This document shows positions 44,901 to 54,173 of a stretch of DNA of 64,000 bases, piece after piece (the stretch's first letter is position 1; the number at the start of each line of letters is the position of its first letter). A program made the position numbers and the translations under genes. The stretch is from a virus. The stretch covers positions 62,001 to 126,000 of the IMG/VR virus record IMGVR_UViG_3300045747_000527. One strand, 5' to 3'. The notes beneath the pieces are model-generated. The model did not search any database, was not told where the DNA came from, and saw nothing but the letters and a program-made list of their open reading frames with translations.

Positions 44901-46093
44901 CCGGTTGCTCCCGTAACCCCCGCTCCGGTACCTCCTGCCGTACCAAGATCTCCTGTCCGCGAATGGCAGAGGGTCACTGGAGCATTGTTCGCGAACGGAG
45001 ACGCAGCCGAACTCCCGATATTGGCCACGGTAATGTTCTTGTATCCCGTGGGGCTGGCAACCGCCGAAACTGTAAAGAGCAACCAGTTAGCCTGGTTGTT
45101 CGTCTGCACCAAACGGATGTGCCCCTTGACCGTACTCGTAGAGTCAGCCAACGTCGCAAGCACCGCGGCCCATGACACCGCGCTTAGATCAGTGTTTGAT
45201 GCCCGAATGACAGTTGAAGCGTTCTCTGTGGCATTGCTCAAACGCAGGAACCCAGCGCCAGGATCTGCGTCAGTCGTGGTTGTAGAAAATGTGTAACTAA
45301 TGGTGACGGCGCCGCCGAATGGACCGGTAACCCCCGATGGCCCCGTAGCCCCTACGCCGGTACTGCCCGTCGTCCCTGCCCCAGTCGCCCCTGCAGTGCC
45401 TGACACCCCTACAGCGCCACTCGGCCCCGTGGCACCTGATACGCCAGATGAACCTGTGGCTCCGCTGACACCAGCCGTACCAGCAGATCCAGACGGACCA
45501 GTCGCACCCGATACGCCAGAACCCGTAGCACCTGTTGCCCCAGCTGCTCCTCCCAAACCAGAAGGCCCCGTAGCTCCTGAAACGCCAATACCCGTCGCGC
45601 CTGCCGTACCCAGACCTCCCGATGGCCCAGTTGCGCCAGATACGCCCGAAACACCAACGCCAGGTGCCCCCGTAGCGCCGCTCAAGCCAGTCGCGCCAGC
45701 CGACCCGCTCGGGCCAGTAGCCCCCGATACTCCAGCCCCTGGTACACCAGTAGCGCCACTCAGTCCAGACGCGCCAGCTAAACCACTGGGACCGGTCGCA
45801 CCAGATACCCCAGCCCCCGTCGCACCGGTAGCACCTATGCCTGCGGGACCGCTTGGCCCGGTAGCGCCTGTCGTTCCAGCACCAGCGGCACCAGTAGCTC
45901 CCATCGACCCACTCGTTCCAGCAGACCCGCTGGGTCCTGTCGCACCCGTAGTTCCGGCACCGGAAGATCCAGGTGACCCCGACGGCCCAGTAGGACCCGT
46001 AGGCCCCGTAGGACCTGGGTACCCTGGCAAAGAAACACGCATCCCCACCGCTTTAGGAATACCTACAGGGACTACTTTAATCGTTTTGCCCAT
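41903..46093 (-). CDS. Giant collagen-like tail fibre
   Basis: 1396 residues. After a short head ([12 protein letters not shown]), long stretches of Gly-x-y, mostly GATGPSG and GVSGATG units, alternate with four globular segments. Two nearly identical 115-residue domains ([20 protein letters not shown] ... TGDLG) lie around 44945-45300 and 44075-44435; a third differs (around 43150-43640); the C-terminal 110 residues ([18 protein letters not shown]) may trimerise the fibre. Collagen helices of this type form rigid, trimeric shafts. Opposite-strand reading frames here are only echoes of the repeat. It may span the adsorption apparatus. Confidence 0.88.
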   Translation of the reverse strand: MGKTIKVVPVGIPKAVGMRVSLPGYPGPTGPTGPTGPSGSPGSSGAGTTGATGPSGSAGTSGSMGATGAAGAGTTGATGPSGPAGIGATGATGAGVSGATGPSGLAGASGLSGATGVPGAGVSGATGPSGSAGATGLSGATGAPGVGVSGVSGATGPSGGLGTAGATGIGVSGATGPSGLGGAAGATGATGSGVSGATGPSGSAGTAGVSGATGSSGVSGATGPSGAVGVSGTAGATGAGTTGSTGVGATGPSGVTGPFGGAVTISYTFSTTTTDADPGAGFLRLSNATENASTVIRASNTDLSAVSWAAVLATLADSTSTVKGHIRLVQTNNQANWLLFTVSAVASPTGYKNITVANIGSSAASPFANNAPVTLCHSRTGDLGTAGGTGAGVTGATGPSGSAGGAGVTGATGAGVTGASGATGPSGSVGATGAGVTGATGFVGATGPGGGVSGATGPSGVVGATGVSGATGAGVSGATGPSGLAGSAGVSGATGPSGTAGTAGVSGATGPSGGAGTVGVTGATGPSGGGGAQGVSGATGTSGATGAVGGFGGGVTINYTFSTTTTDADPGAGFLRLSSATENASTVIRASNTDLSSTSWAAVLATLADSSSTVKGHIRLVQTNNLANWLLFTVASVASPAGYKNITVTNVGSSASSPFTNNAGVTLCYERTGDLGTTGPTGIGSVGATGPSGTAGTAGVSGATGVGVSGATGPSGSAGTGGVSGATGPSGTAGTAGVTGATGAGTVGVSGATGATGPSGSAGTAGVSGATGVGVTGATGPSGSAGSAGVSGATGPSGSAGTGGVSGATGPTGAAGSPGTNIWFQDAASSISTYFQLVPTPASSTENNDTATVNSGTGQVLIEAYATNVGYPGITALPAGLWVFNFWRYVDSAVGASTIVFRVYTRTVGGVETEVFNVTSPTIADLAVAFSSLTYTTTSATSMLATDRIVVKVFAQTTSGANRIVHFIHDGNTHASYFLSPVGAGAAGATGPSGVSGATGIGTTGVSGATGPSGTAGTNGVSGATGVGTTGVSGVSGATGPSGITGATGAGVTGATGFVGATGPGGGASGQTGATGATGPAGNAGATGAGVSGVSGATGPSGTAGAAGVSGATGVGTTGVSGVTGATGAGVSGVTGATGPSGTAGAAGVSGATGVGVSGVSGATGPSGTAGAGTTGVSGVTGATGPSGTAGAAGATGAGTNGVSGATGPSGSAGAAGTTGATGAGVSGATGPSGAAGSAGVSGATGAGVSGVSGATGPSGVSGATGAGVTGATGSAGTTGATGPATSTETGSTYTPSSGSQTVALDCTGHNIHLVTGHASGTAITFTVTGATNNQCFIVQILQGAVVSTIAGWFATVRWAGGSAPTLTATVSKRDTFGFIRTGTNTYDGFIVGQNA
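42235..46060 (-). repeat. Collagen-like Gly-x-y repeat blocks
   Basis: Several blocks of 9-base periodic DNA (GGx-xxx-xxx codons) encode [14 protein letters not shown] triplets, interrupted by globular segments near 43150-43640, 44075-44435 and 44945-45300. The blocks are similar enough to recombine and could change length by slippage. Confidence 0.92.
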
Positions 46094-46691
46094 CAGAACT
46101 CCATACGCGCGTATCCAGTGGGGCCTCTATGCACGAGTTATCCTCGCAAACGTCATTACTTGGTCTCGCCGTAGCCATGGACACACTCGTGTCCTCAACA
46201 CCAAGCTGGTACTCATGGTCACTGACTGGGAACTCTATGTGCCACGGCTCGATCAAGTAGGGATGGGCACCGTACTGATCCATGTTGGCCACCAGCCAAC
46301 GGTACAGCGGCGTTGATCTCTGCTGGGCAATTGTGGCTGACCGTGGCTCCAAACCACCGCACCCTAGATCTACTGCTAGACCAGTCTCATGCGGAGAATC
46401 GAAGGCCAAGTACAGCCGCCCTTTGGCCACCGAACCGTACTGACTAATCAGCCGCTGCTCGTACTGCTGCCTAGAAGTCCATCTATGTGGTCGCCAACCT
46501 GATGCTGCTGCACCCACGTACCCAAACGCGTCCAGGATAGCGTCAGAAAGTCTGCCGAACTTCTTGGCCGCGACTACATGCATTCTCTGCTGTGGATACC
46601 CAACCGCCGTTGGCACGGGCACGAGTAGACCCGATGCTCTGGGCAAAGACCCAAACGCAGCAACAGTAACTCGACTTTCGGTGTAGCTCAT
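46077..46691 (-). CDS. M15-family peptidase, probable endolysin
   Basis: 204 residues from the ATG at 46691 (GAGAGG upstream; a GTG at 46703 is also in frame). The catalytic pattern of VanY/L-Ala-D-Glu type M15 peptidases is present: [12 protein letters not shown] (zinc His and Asp, about residues 100 and 107) and EPWHIEF (zinc His near 150 with the catalytic Glu two residues earlier). It would cleave peptide cross-links of peptidoglycan for lysis. It sits next to a small holin-like gene. There is no signal peptide, so a holin is needed for export. Confidence 0.85.
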   Translation of the reverse strand: MSYTESRVTVAAFGSLPRASGLLVPVPTAVGYPQQRMHVVAAKKFGRLSDAILDAFGYVGAAASGWRPHRWTSRQQYEQRLISQYGSVAKGRLYLAFDSPHETGLAVDLGCGGLEPRSATIAQQRSTPLYRWLVANMDQYGAHPYLIEPWHIEFPVSDHEYQLGVEDTSVSMATARPSNDVCEDNSCIEAPLDTRVWSSDGQND

Positions 46692-46728
46692 GCGACCTCT
46701 CACACCTTAGTATAGCCAAAGCCGTCTA

Positions 46729-46754
46729 CCCCAGGAAGGGTCAGCCACCTGGGG
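46729..46754. other. Hairpin between holin-like and endolysin genes
   Basis: CCCCAGG (46729-46735) and CCTGGGG (46748-46754) form a 7-bp stem with a 12-base loop. Read on the plus strand it is followed by TTTGAT; in the gene direction no T-run follows. A TATACT that could be a weak -10 box lies at 46709-46714 (as AGTATA on plus), 17 bases before the endolysin ATG, without a clear -35. The element may time endolysin expression; unproven. Confidence 0.45.
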
Positions 46755-46768
46755 TTTGATCAACGACC

Positions 46769-47029
46769 TTACACCTTTGGCACAGGTGGTATCTGCACTG
46801 CGGGACCAGGCACATCCTGGCCGGGCAAAATCGCGGAACCTGCCCGCGGCATGACTGGCGCTAGACCAGCCACAAGACGGGGGTTTGTCAAAACTGCTAG
46901 GCCGCCACCGAGCAATGCCACGACAAGGGCCCGCCAGTCGAACGGCACTGCTAGTGCTGTGGGCGCTACGATCAATCCTAGCGCCAAGATGCCCTGAATT
47001 GTCTGCCTGATCATACGTGGGTCTCTCAT
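46769..47029 (-). CDS. Small two-helix membrane protein (holin candidate)
   Basis: 86 residues; AAGGAG precedes the ATG. Two hydrophobic stretches, ILALGLIVAPTALAV (about 14-28) and ALVVALLGGGLAVL (about 34-47), are joined by a short charged turn; the C-terminus is Pro-rich and soluble. With the M15 endolysin directly downstream, a holin is the simplest reading. Many small membrane proteins look like this, so the call is by size, topology and position. Confidence 0.65.
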   Translation of the reverse strand: MRDPRMIRQTIQGILALGLIVAPTALAVPFDWRALVVALLGGGLAVLTNPRLVAGLAPVMPRAGSAILPGQDVPGPAVQIPPVPKV

Positions 47030-47081
47030 GACATTCTCCTTCTTTTACTAACCGATGCTCAGTCCTTGGTGGTGTTCGCTG

Positions 47082-50000
47082 CTATCCGTTTGAACGCTGG
47101 TAAATGACCATCGTTGCGCTCTGGTAAGATCCCGTCCCAGCATTTATTGCGCACGATCCTGACGTGGCAGACGCCATGACGAGGGACACTGTGTAAGTTG
47201 CAGGCGTTGAAAGGTAGTAGGCCGTGATACCGCCCGAGATGGGGCCGTTGGTTCCTGGCACTCGCATCTGAGCGTAGCCTCCGCTGACGCCCGCGTGTCC
47301 ACCTCCTACGTATAACATGAGCACGCAGTCATTCCCCGACACGCTCCCAACACCTGATACGGATGCCGTGATGAAGATGTCGCCAAGACTAAGGTCGATG
47401 TTCGCAACGCTGATAATTGCCGTGAATCCGCTGCCAGCAGAGACGGAATAGTTGTTTATGAGATCGGCTTTGTAGGCATACTTGGTGCGAACTTCTGCTA
47501 TTGAGACTGCTCCAATCTCATTAGACGTCACCGAGGCGCATCCCGTTGCCTGGCCGTTAACGAAGGTGGGCTTGGTGCAAGTGTTGCTTAAACCGTTTGG
47601 CGCAAGGGGGGTGTACCCAAGTGGCGTTGTTATGTCGGTGCTCACAAGTGCATGGGTGGCATAGACGAGGCCGTTTTGAACATCAACTCCGTGCGCATTC
47701 GATGCGGTGAATGTGCTGGTCCCCGTGGCGGTGCTAGTGTTGACACTGACCCACTTTTTGACACCGCTCGTCCCGTCGGTGCTTAGGACCTGGCCAGCAA
47801 CGCCGTTGTCAGAAGGCAGCCGGAAGTCCATAGAAGACGCGGAAAACGTGTAGATGTCACCCGGCTGAACGGCTCCGTATAGCTTGCCTGCGGATGATGT
47901 CATTGCAGCCCAAGCGCGGTTGGTTGTGATCATTGCCGGGACGAATCCACCGACGCCGCCTCTTTGGATGTAAATGCCTCCCGTTGACCCAGCAATTTCT
48001 GCGTACACATCATTACCTATTGCTGCCATTGCCGCCCAGCTACCGGAGGTTCCAGCCAATATATTGAAAGCACCTGTTCCATTTGCCTGTACGTAGATAG
48101 ATCCAGTCGTCATGTTGGTAGCGTACACGCCGCTTGGCGAGGCCGTCATAACTCCCCAGCCTCCAGTCGCCTGACTGAGAGCTACGAAGTTCCCGGTTCC
48201 GCCTGTCTGCATGTAGATGTCGGGGCCTGTTCCAGACGCCGACGCATACACGTTGTTTCCGAATGCTGCCATGCCTCGCCAAACCCGCGAGGTCTGGCCG
48301 AGCGCCACGAAATTTCCGGTCCCGTTGGTCTGCATGTAGATGTCGCCGTTGGCGACTGTCGCATAGACGTTATTGCCCAAGGTGGTCATCGCAGTCCAAC
48401 CACGCGAGGTCTGCCCGAGAGCTACGAAATTTCCCGTCCCGCCAGTCTGCATGTAGATATCGCCGGGACCAACAGCCGCGTAAACATTGGTCCCGAGAGT
48501 GGTCATTGCTGCCCAGTTGCGCGAGGTCTGGCCCAGCCCCGTTGCAGCAAACCCCGGAAGCAAAGTCGTCTGCGTAGTTCCCAGCCCGCCCGTCATCCCC
48601 ACGCTCGGCATAGCCGGGCCGCTCGTCGCGTTGTCGGTGATGGTCGAGTCAACAAGCGTACTGGCGCCCTTCTTCGGCACCACACCCGTGGTCAGGGATG
48701 CAGAAGGATCAGCCGCGATGTCTGCCCACGTCCCCTGCCCACCTCCACTTGGGTAGACGATGGTCTGGCCTGCGCCGGGCGCTGTCGATGGGTCGAGCAG
48801 CGAGTAACTTGCGGTTGTGGCGGCGACGCCGCGTGTGACGGTGCCGGAGGTGGCGCCGTTGAGCTTGAGAGAACCCCCATATGCACCCGTCGTCCCGACT
48901 TCTAGACCGCCTCCAATAGATAGAACACTGCTTCCCAATGACATATCCGTGTGCATGCCCGTGTACATGCCGGAGTGGTACGTCTTAAAGTCAAGCGCGG
49001 TGTTGGCCCCTCCCGCCGTCCTTGCTTCAATCCTAACAGCATCATTTGTGTAGAATGGATTGTTGTTCAGCCCGAACTGAATACGCGACGTTTCTGATAA
49101 ACCCGATAACTCCCCCGACGATTCAATCAGCATAACTTTCGACCCAAGTCCACCTATGTGTATTGATGCCTGTGGGGAAGGGGTATCAACCCCAATTCCA
49201 GAACCTCCGGCGTACACCTGCGAATCCCCCCACCCTCCCGCCGTCTTCTTGGGCATGTAGTTGGTGGTTCCGGTAATGGTTCCGCTTCCCGCCACCGCCC
49301 CCGTAATGCGCGAATCATCCCCCGCCGCAACAGTCCCCGCCGTAGTCCCGACGGGCAGCCAGCCCACGTCCACCCTATGATCGGTCTTGGCCTGGACGAT
49401 TGCGCTCGCCGTGGGCGTGGCGGTGATGTTCGACGCTGAGACGGCGCCAGACATCGAGACACTGTTGTCGGGATTGAGCACGAGTTGGTTTGAGTTAGCG
49501 CCCGACGATGAGTAGGTGTACAGAGTCATCTTTGACGGGACAAACGTGGCCCCAGATGTCCCGGACTGATCCACTTCAATGCCTGCGCCACCGCCCCATC
49601 CGTTCGAAGAATTGACGCCTTGAAATAGCATCAACCCTAAGATCTCTCCGTTCCCGGTCGCGGACATGCCACCAAGTGTTCCGCTGTGGGAATGCCTGAA
49701 CCGAAATTGCGGATACTGGAAAGACGTGCTGCTGTAGGTTTCTAGTGCTACGTATTGATTGCCAAGATATTGGCGAGAGAGCGTGGCCCCGGATTCCAAC
49801 AGCGATGACGGCCCCAGCGTGGAGTTGGTCAGCCATACCGGGATGTACCCGGTGAGTCCTGTGATGCTTCCAATTGGCGCATAGGTCCCGCTCAAGTCCG
49901 GCACGACCGCCACGTTGATCTTGCCGTCGGTTCCAGTCACCGGGACAATGCCCGTGCCGGTCCCAGTGCTGCCGATGTCGGTCGTCGATACCGTAACTGT

Positions 50001-50210
50001 CCCGTCCGCCGTGAGCACCTTCGTCGCATTCGGGAACACAATGGTGGTGTCCCGCTGCTGCGACTGAAGTAGCTTGTGGTCGTTAGCGCAGGTCACGGCA
50101 GGAACACTGACGCGCGGGCAATCAGCGGCCATCGCGAGCGGGCCGACGATGACGCCGGCAAGCGCGAAGGCAATCAGAATGTGGGTGGCTATGGTTCTCA
50201 TTGTTCTCAT
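47082..50210 (-). CDS. Exported repeat protein (signal peptide, propeller-like repeats, fibre tail)
   Basis: 1042 residues. It begins with a full Sec signal peptide, ILIAFALAGVIVGPLAMAAD, unusual for a tail fibre; an ATG 9 bases further on is equally possible. The middle has beta segments (GTVTVSTTDIGSTGTGTG) and, around residues 555-795, six units of about 40 residues of the type NVYATVANGDIYMQTNGTG, resembling a tectonin or other beta propeller. The C-terminal 200 residues look like a fibre tip. It could be a host-surface lectin, or a fibre with an acquired signal sequence. Confidence 0.75.
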   Translation of the reverse strand: MRTMRTIATHILIAFALAGVIVGPLAMAADCPRVSVPAVTCANDHKLLQSQQRDTTIVFPNATKVLTADGTVTVSTTDIGSTGTGTGIVPVTGTDGKINVAVVPDLSGTYAPIGSITGLTGYIPVWLTNSTLGPSSLLESGATLSRQYLGNQYVALETYSSTSFQYPQFRFRHSHSGTLGGMSATGNGEILGLMLFQGVNSSNGWGGGAGIEVDQSGTSGATFVPSKMTLYTYSSSGANSNQLVLNPDNSVSMSGAVSASNITATPTASAIVQAKTDHRVDVGWLPVGTTAGTVAAGDDSRITGAVAGSGTITGTTNYMPKKTAGGWGDSQVYAGGSGIGVDTPSPQASIHIGGLGSKVMLIESSGELSGLSETSRIQFGLNNNPFYTNDAVRIEARTAGGANTALDFKTYHSGMYTGMHTDMSLGSSVLSIGGGLEVGTTGAYGGSLKLNGATSGTVTRGVAATTASYSLLDPSTAPGAGQTIVYPSGGGQGTWADIAADPSASLTTGVVPKKGASTLVDSTITDNATSGPAMPSVGMTGGLGTTQTTLLPGFAATGLGQTSRNWAAMTTLGTNVYAAVGPGDIYMQTGGTGNFVALGQTSRGWTAMTTLGNNVYATVANGDIYMQTNGTGNFVALGQTSRVWRGMAAFGNNVYASASGTGPDIYMQTGGTGNFVALSQATGGWGVMTASPSGVYATNMTTGSIYVQANGTGAFNILAGTSGSWAAMAAIGNDVYAEIAGSTGGIYIQRGGVGGFVPAMITTNRAWAAMTSSAGKLYGAVQPGDIYTFSASSMDFRLPSDNGVAGQVLSTDGTSGVKKWVSVNTSTATGTSTFTASNAHGVDVQNGLVYATHALVSTDITTPLGYTPLAPNGLSNTCTKPTFVNGQATGCASVTSNEIGAVSIAEVRTKYAYKADLINNYSVSAGSGFTAIISVANIDLSLGDIFITASVSGVGSVSGNDCVLMLYVGGGHAGVSGGYAQMRVPGTNGPISGGITAYYLSTPATYTVSLVMASATSGSCAINAGTGSYQSATMVIYQRSNG
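47830..48540 (-). repeat. Six degenerate repeats of about 40 residues, propeller-like
   Basis: Six consecutive coding units share the pattern GQTSRxWxAMTTLGNNVYA..GDIYMQTGGTGNFVAL. The first three copies are closely similar in protein and DNA and the last three are diverged. The regular Trp, Tyr and Gly-Asp-Ile-Tyr positions suggest one blade per unit of a beta propeller. Confidence 0.85.
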
Positions 50211-50236
50211 TGTTCTTCAGTCCTCGGTGGTGATTG

Positions 50237-51301
50237 CTAGATACCCATCGTTGCGCGCATGTCGGCAAGCCAGTCCGTGATCTCCCCGATGCTAGTATCG
50301 TGCGCCGGGTCCGGGCCGCTGGTGTCGTCTGTCTTGCAGTACAGCCGCGCCGTGCTGTCGCAGGCTGCGATATTTTGCTGCAAACCTGTCATCCAATCGT
50401 TGTAGCGGACCCAGTCCACACCGGGAAAGGTGGCGTCTGTCAACCCGTTGCAAATCATGGTTCGACGATTGGGAACGCTCGCACACAGTTGGAAAATGTT
50501 CCCATAGTCTCCCGATATTCCGTGCCGATAAAGGGGCTGCGCTCGATACTGCTCCCAATCGGTAGCCCCGATCCATTCATTGGAACTTGGAGGGTTTGGT
50601 CGCACGTAGCGGGGTAGCTGACCCTGAAATGGAGCCACGTGCAGATAGCGGGCGTCAATGATCCCAAGCTGAGCGCAGGTAAGACCGCCGCCCGAGTGAC
50701 CAGACAGGACAAACCGCATCGTGGAATAGTCCGCGTGCATCTGATTAACGCCTCGAATGATGTGGTCAAAGAACATTCGCATGGAGCAGGGGCCGCCGTC
50801 GGCGTCAAGGGCGCTGAAATTGTGATTGTTGGGAAGCGCGAACGTGGTCAGGACGGAGTTGACCACTACCTGCTGCGTCGCTGGCTGCTGTCCAGAGCCT
50901 GGCATATCATAGACAAGAACGTCGCAGCCAGCAGCCAAGGCCACGCGGATAGGAGACGACCCGTCCGTTGCTAGGTGAGTGACGGACCACCCGTCCCCCA
51001 CCGATTCGTGGCCAGTCAGATACACGCTGCACACGTTGACCGGAGTCGCATTGGGGCGCATGTGCCACCCGTAGAGCGGAGTTCCCCCAGTGCGGCCACC
51101 TGGGTCCGACACAGTGAATAGCCGCATACTCGCCGCCTCGGCTGGCAAAGCAATTGCCCCACTGTACGCCGCTACCGAGCTTGGCATCGTAGCCGGAAGT
51201 CCCGACGGGTAAATGTATGTCGAGAATTGCGCCCGCAACGCGGCCCACCCTGCTGGTGTTGATGGGTAGCCGCGCTGCCATTGAGAGACGATGGGTAGCA
51301 T
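50237..51301 (-). CDS. Alpha/beta-hydrolase fold enzyme (esterase-like)
   Basis: 354 residues; its ATG overlaps the preceding stop codon (TAATG), indicating coupling. The nucleophile elbow is GHSGGG (Ser near residue 200), and the preceding strand VLVYDMPGSG fits the alpha/beta-hydrolase oxyanion region. C-terminal Asp and His candidates include DDTSGPDPAHD. There is no signal peptide. The gene sits between two fibre genes, so it may be a virion-borne or co-expressed esterase that deacylates surface polysaccharide. The substrate cannot be read from sequence. Confidence 0.8.
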   Translation of the reverse strand: MLPIVSQWQRGYPSTPAGWAALRAQFSTYIYPSGLPATMPSSVAAYSGAIALPAEAASMRLFTVSDPGGRTGGTPLYGWHMRPNATPVNVCSVYLTGHESVGDGWSVTHLATDGSSPIRVALAAGCDVLVYDMPGSGQQPATQQVVVNSVLTTFALPNNHNFSALDADGGPCSMRMFFDHIIRGVNQMHADYSTMRFVLSGHSGGGLTCAQLGIIDARYLHVAPFQGQLPRYVRPNPPSSNEWIGATDWEQYRAQPLYRHGISGDYGNIFQLCASVPNRRTMICNGLTDATFPGVDWVRYNDWMTGLQQNIAACDSTARLYCKTDDTSGPDPAHDTSIGEITDWLADMRATMGI

Positions 51302-52668
51302 TAGAACCGCTTTACCGCCCAGAATAAGTCATCAATTGTCATAACAACAGGCGCCGAGATCACTATCATTGGGTCTAGCTGGTACCCCCCGACTCCAGCT
51401 GAGTCGGTAAACGGTCCAATCCACGCGCCGAAGTCTAGCGACGCGCGCCAAGTCCCATTGCCCAAGAATTCCACCGCGAACCAGTGGTAGTCAGTATCGC
51501 GTGCGCCTAGCTCATGCAAATCCCCGCTAACGGGATTCCCTCCTGTGGGATTGAAGCCGCCTCCGAATGCGTAAAATTTATTAGGGTCTGCTGCTCCAGC
51601 ATTCCAGATCCCGATGCTAACCGATGACTGAACCCACGAAACCAAGCGACCAGCCGCAGAAAACTTGATCCGCTCTACCCACAGGATTCGGTCGTTTGGT
51701 GCCCACTGCGAAGGGCCTTTGATTCCACTCGTAATCCAATAGTTGAGCGCATCCGCTCCTGTCATTTTGACCGCCGACACAGACGTCGTGTCCTGCATCG
51801 GCCCGTTAAGGCCGCTGGAAATTTGCCCATAGTTAGGGTAATGCCCAGAAGTGGGCCACCCCGCGATAGGTGGATTGGCGTCAAACCCCACAGTGAAGCT
51901 CTTCGCGTCGAATGGATCGTAAAAAATGTCATAGTTTGCAGGCGTCCCGCCCAAGTCCTGGCAGGCCATCGCGGTCAGTTGATCCTTGAGCGACATAGGC
52001 GCCGACGACGTGATCAGATTGCCGACCTTGGCCGAATAGACAGCGCCGACGCTGGTGTCAACGTAGGGGCACCCGAGAAATACGGAAATTGCCAGCGGAC
52101 TCGGCACCGTCGATGTTGCCCTGCCAGCCGTAGCGCTCAGGTAGCATGGAACATTGAGTGTCGGCGCTGCGACGAAATTGAGCTTGGCCGAGTTGCCTGA
52201 TAGCGGGTTAACTGCCGCACCGTCGTATACGCCAAGTGGGCCAGCGCAGTTCGTTGCCGAGTCTGAAGCGGCAGGCGCCCACACCCCGGCAGACACGCGA
52301 CGGACCACGTCGCCAGCAACGGCTGCGCCCACGCTGGTCAACGTCTCATCGTAGACGAAGCGCGAACGGTCAAGAGCGGTCATCGCCCCCGGCGCGTTGG
52401 GGGTGGCGGGCCTGTACTCGCTCGCCTTGTGGAGCCCGTCAGCGTCTAGCGATGACACTCCATTGGCGGCTCCCCTATGCGAGGCAGGAATTGCAGTTGT
52501 GTCTACTTCATACGGAAGAGACGACCATGGTGTAGTCCCATCGCCCGCCTTGGACGTGGCCGTGTCTATTTCCAGGCCCAGCTCCCCCGCCAGCAGCACG
52601 GGATTCGCTGCGGTCCAATTCGCAGCCGTATCTCGGCGCAGTTGTACTTTCGCTATTTTCGTCGCCAT
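51301..52668 (-). CDS. Tail fibre with Mtd_N-like N-terminal domain
   Basis: 455 residues. The first 50 residues (VQLRRDTAANWTAANPVLLA, then AGDGTTPWSSLPY) match the Mtd_N anchor domain. Then follow a Ala/Ser/Val-rich shaft and a C-terminal part with Trp and Gly (GTWRASLDFGAWIGPF) that resembles a lectin-like jelly-roll. It is expected to bind a host receptor. The same anchor occurs in a protein at the other end of the late region, perhaps as an alternative fibre. Confidence 0.8.
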   Translation of the reverse strand: MATKIAKVQLRRDTAANWTAANPVLLAGELGLEIDTATSKAGDGTTPWSSLPYEVDTTAIPASHRGAANGVSSLDADGLHKASEYRPATPNAPGAMTALDRSRFVYDETLTSVGAAVAGDVVRRVSAGVWAPAASDSATNCAGPLGVYDGAAVNPLSGNSAKLNFVAAPTLNVPCYLSATAGRATSTVPSPLAISVFLGCPYVDTSVGAVYSAKVGNLITSSAPMSLKDQLTAMACQDLGGTPANYDIFYDPFDAKSFTVGFDANPPIAGWPTSGHYPNYGQISSGLNGPMQDTTSVSAVKMTGADALNYWITSGIKGPSQWAPNDRILWVERIKFSAAGRLVSWVQSSVSIGIWNAGAADPNKFYAFGGGFNPTGGNPVSGDLHELGARDTDYHWFAVEFLGNGTWRASLDFGAWIGPFTDSAGVGGYQLDPMIVISAPVVMTIDDLFWAVKRF

Positions 52669-52727
52669 CTACGAATGTCCTCCGTCAAGTAAAGAACCTG
52701 AGCTACACGTGACCGCATAAATTTCTC

Positions 52728-54161
52728 CTAGGGAACGACTGTATAGGATTGGTAACTTCTGAGGTGCCATCGTCCTTCGGCCAAATTCAGCCAGAAGCAC
52801 AACTCAGTAGGGCCATCGAATTCCATGACCGCGGCGACTCCCGCAGCAGCCGGAAGGGCCAGGGGCAGGTATGGAGAGCCGGCGGGCGGCGTGGACCCGT
52901 CGCGCACGATGACGGGATTCGCTGGCGTAGCGTTGTTGATGTAGACCCAGGCTTCCTTGCGATCTGCCACGGGCGTCCCGTCTTGCCATAGCTTGCTGAT
53001 GCCGTTGAAGTCGCCCGTGGCCGTCCAGTTGATGTGGTCCGTGTGCCCGTGCTCCGCAACTATGAGCCACAGCCATCCCGCGCCCATGCTGGTAGAGCAG
53101 TTTGGTCGGACGTAGCCGCTCCCGCCGAACACGAGGTCGAGCCGAAGCGACGTCGGGTCCACAGTAGGGACAATCGACCCGTCACTCGACTGCACGGCGT
53201 CCCGCAGGTACCACCGTGGAGAGTCGCTCTCGGTCATAACCTTGCCATCGTCGGCGGGAGCCACAACGGTTCCGCCTGCCGGGACCAGCAACGGGGTGTT
53301 AATGCTACTCGGGTGATCTGTGCCGACGGCCACGAGTAGAACAGCGCCGGTTGACGATGTCGCAGTCAGTACTACACTAATGACGTCGAAGATACCGAAG
53401 AGGCCGCCAGCCGATTCTGCGACTGCAACGTCGGCTCTAAACAACGTCCACGTAGACGACGTCACGGTCGCCACGGCCACGTTCATCGCCAAAGGGACCA
53501 CGGTACCACCTGTATCTTTACGCCCGAGGTCCGCCGTGATCGTCGCCGTGCCGCTCGTGACCCTCGCCCAGATGCGCATTCGCCACGTTCGCGCACGCCA
53601 CACGACAACGCCAGGGTCTCCGACGTGACTGTCGAAGGTTGCAATCGGCGAACTGACGCTGGAGCCGGGGACGACGTAGAGGCTCGTGGTGACGACCTCG
53701 TCGGGGCGCCATCCGTCGGGGTTGCGCTCAAGAGATGTAGGCTTGGCGGGTGGATCAAAGAACAGCGTCTCGACCTTGGTCTGGTTGGCGCCTCCGTCGG
53801 ACCCTACGTGAACAACAGGACCGGAGTTAGCGCTCTCGCACACAACAACAAAAAACATACGGTCAGACATTGGCCCGGTTCGCGCCCGCACGGGCACAGC
53901 GAACGCGTACAACACCCATGAATTAGTCAGGATGACAGGCACGACCTCTGAAGGCGGCGCCGCGTCTGTCCCTGTATCGTAGACATTGTCGCCCTGCTGC
54001 TGTCCAGCGTTCTGAGCGCGGTACAACCGGGGCCACATTAGGCATGCCTCTGCCCCGTCCTTTTTTGCGTACACGTAAACTGGCACAGTTCCAGCCGGCC
54101 ATGTTGCAAGGCTCGACGCCTCGGGCGGTCCCTCGAACACGAATGTGGTTTGTGCGGCCAT
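52728..54161 (-). CDS. Fibre or tail protein of the adsorption module
   Basis: 477 residues. It starts MAAQTTFVFEGPPEASSLATW and is rich in Val, Thr, Gly and Trp with no long helices, as in fibre proteins. A segment WRLRDAV-like (PRWYLRDAVQ) and the C-terminal QSYTVVP resemble the end of a short tail fibre. No catalytic motif seen. It lies directly after a similar 647-residue protein, separated by 12 bases. Confidence 0.65.
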   Translation of the reverse strand: MAAQTTFVFEGPPEASSLATWPAGTVPVYVYAKKDGAEACLMWPRLYRAQNAGQQQGDNVYDTGTDAAPPSEVVPVILTNSWVLYAFAVPVRARTGPMSDRMFFVVVCESANSGPVVHVGSDGGANQTKVETLFFDPPAKPTSLERNPDGWRPDEVVTTSLYVVPGSSVSSPIATFDSHVGDPGVVVWRARTWRMRIWARVTSGTATITADLGRKDTGGTVVPLAMNVAVATVTSSTWTLFRADVAVAESAGGLFGIFDVISVVLTATSSTGAVLLVAVGTDHPSSINTPLLVPAGGTVVAPADDGKVMTESDSPRWYLRDAVQSSDGSIVPTVDPTSLRLDLVFGGSGYVRPNCSTSMGAGWLWLIVAEHGHTDHINWTATGDFNGISKLWQDGTPVADRKEAWVYINNATPANPVIVRDGSTPPAGSPYLPLALPAAAGVAAVMEFDGPTELCFWLNLAEGRWHLRSYQSYTVVP

Positions 54162-54173
54162 TAGGTGCGTGCC

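Noticed and set aside
42210-45296. Long Pro/Ala-rich reading frames on the plus strand
   Set aside because: They mirror the Gly-x-y repeats of the collagen-like gene and lack independent starts.
51301-52668. Diversity-generating retroelement target
   Set aside because: No reverse transcriptase or matching template repeat in the window.
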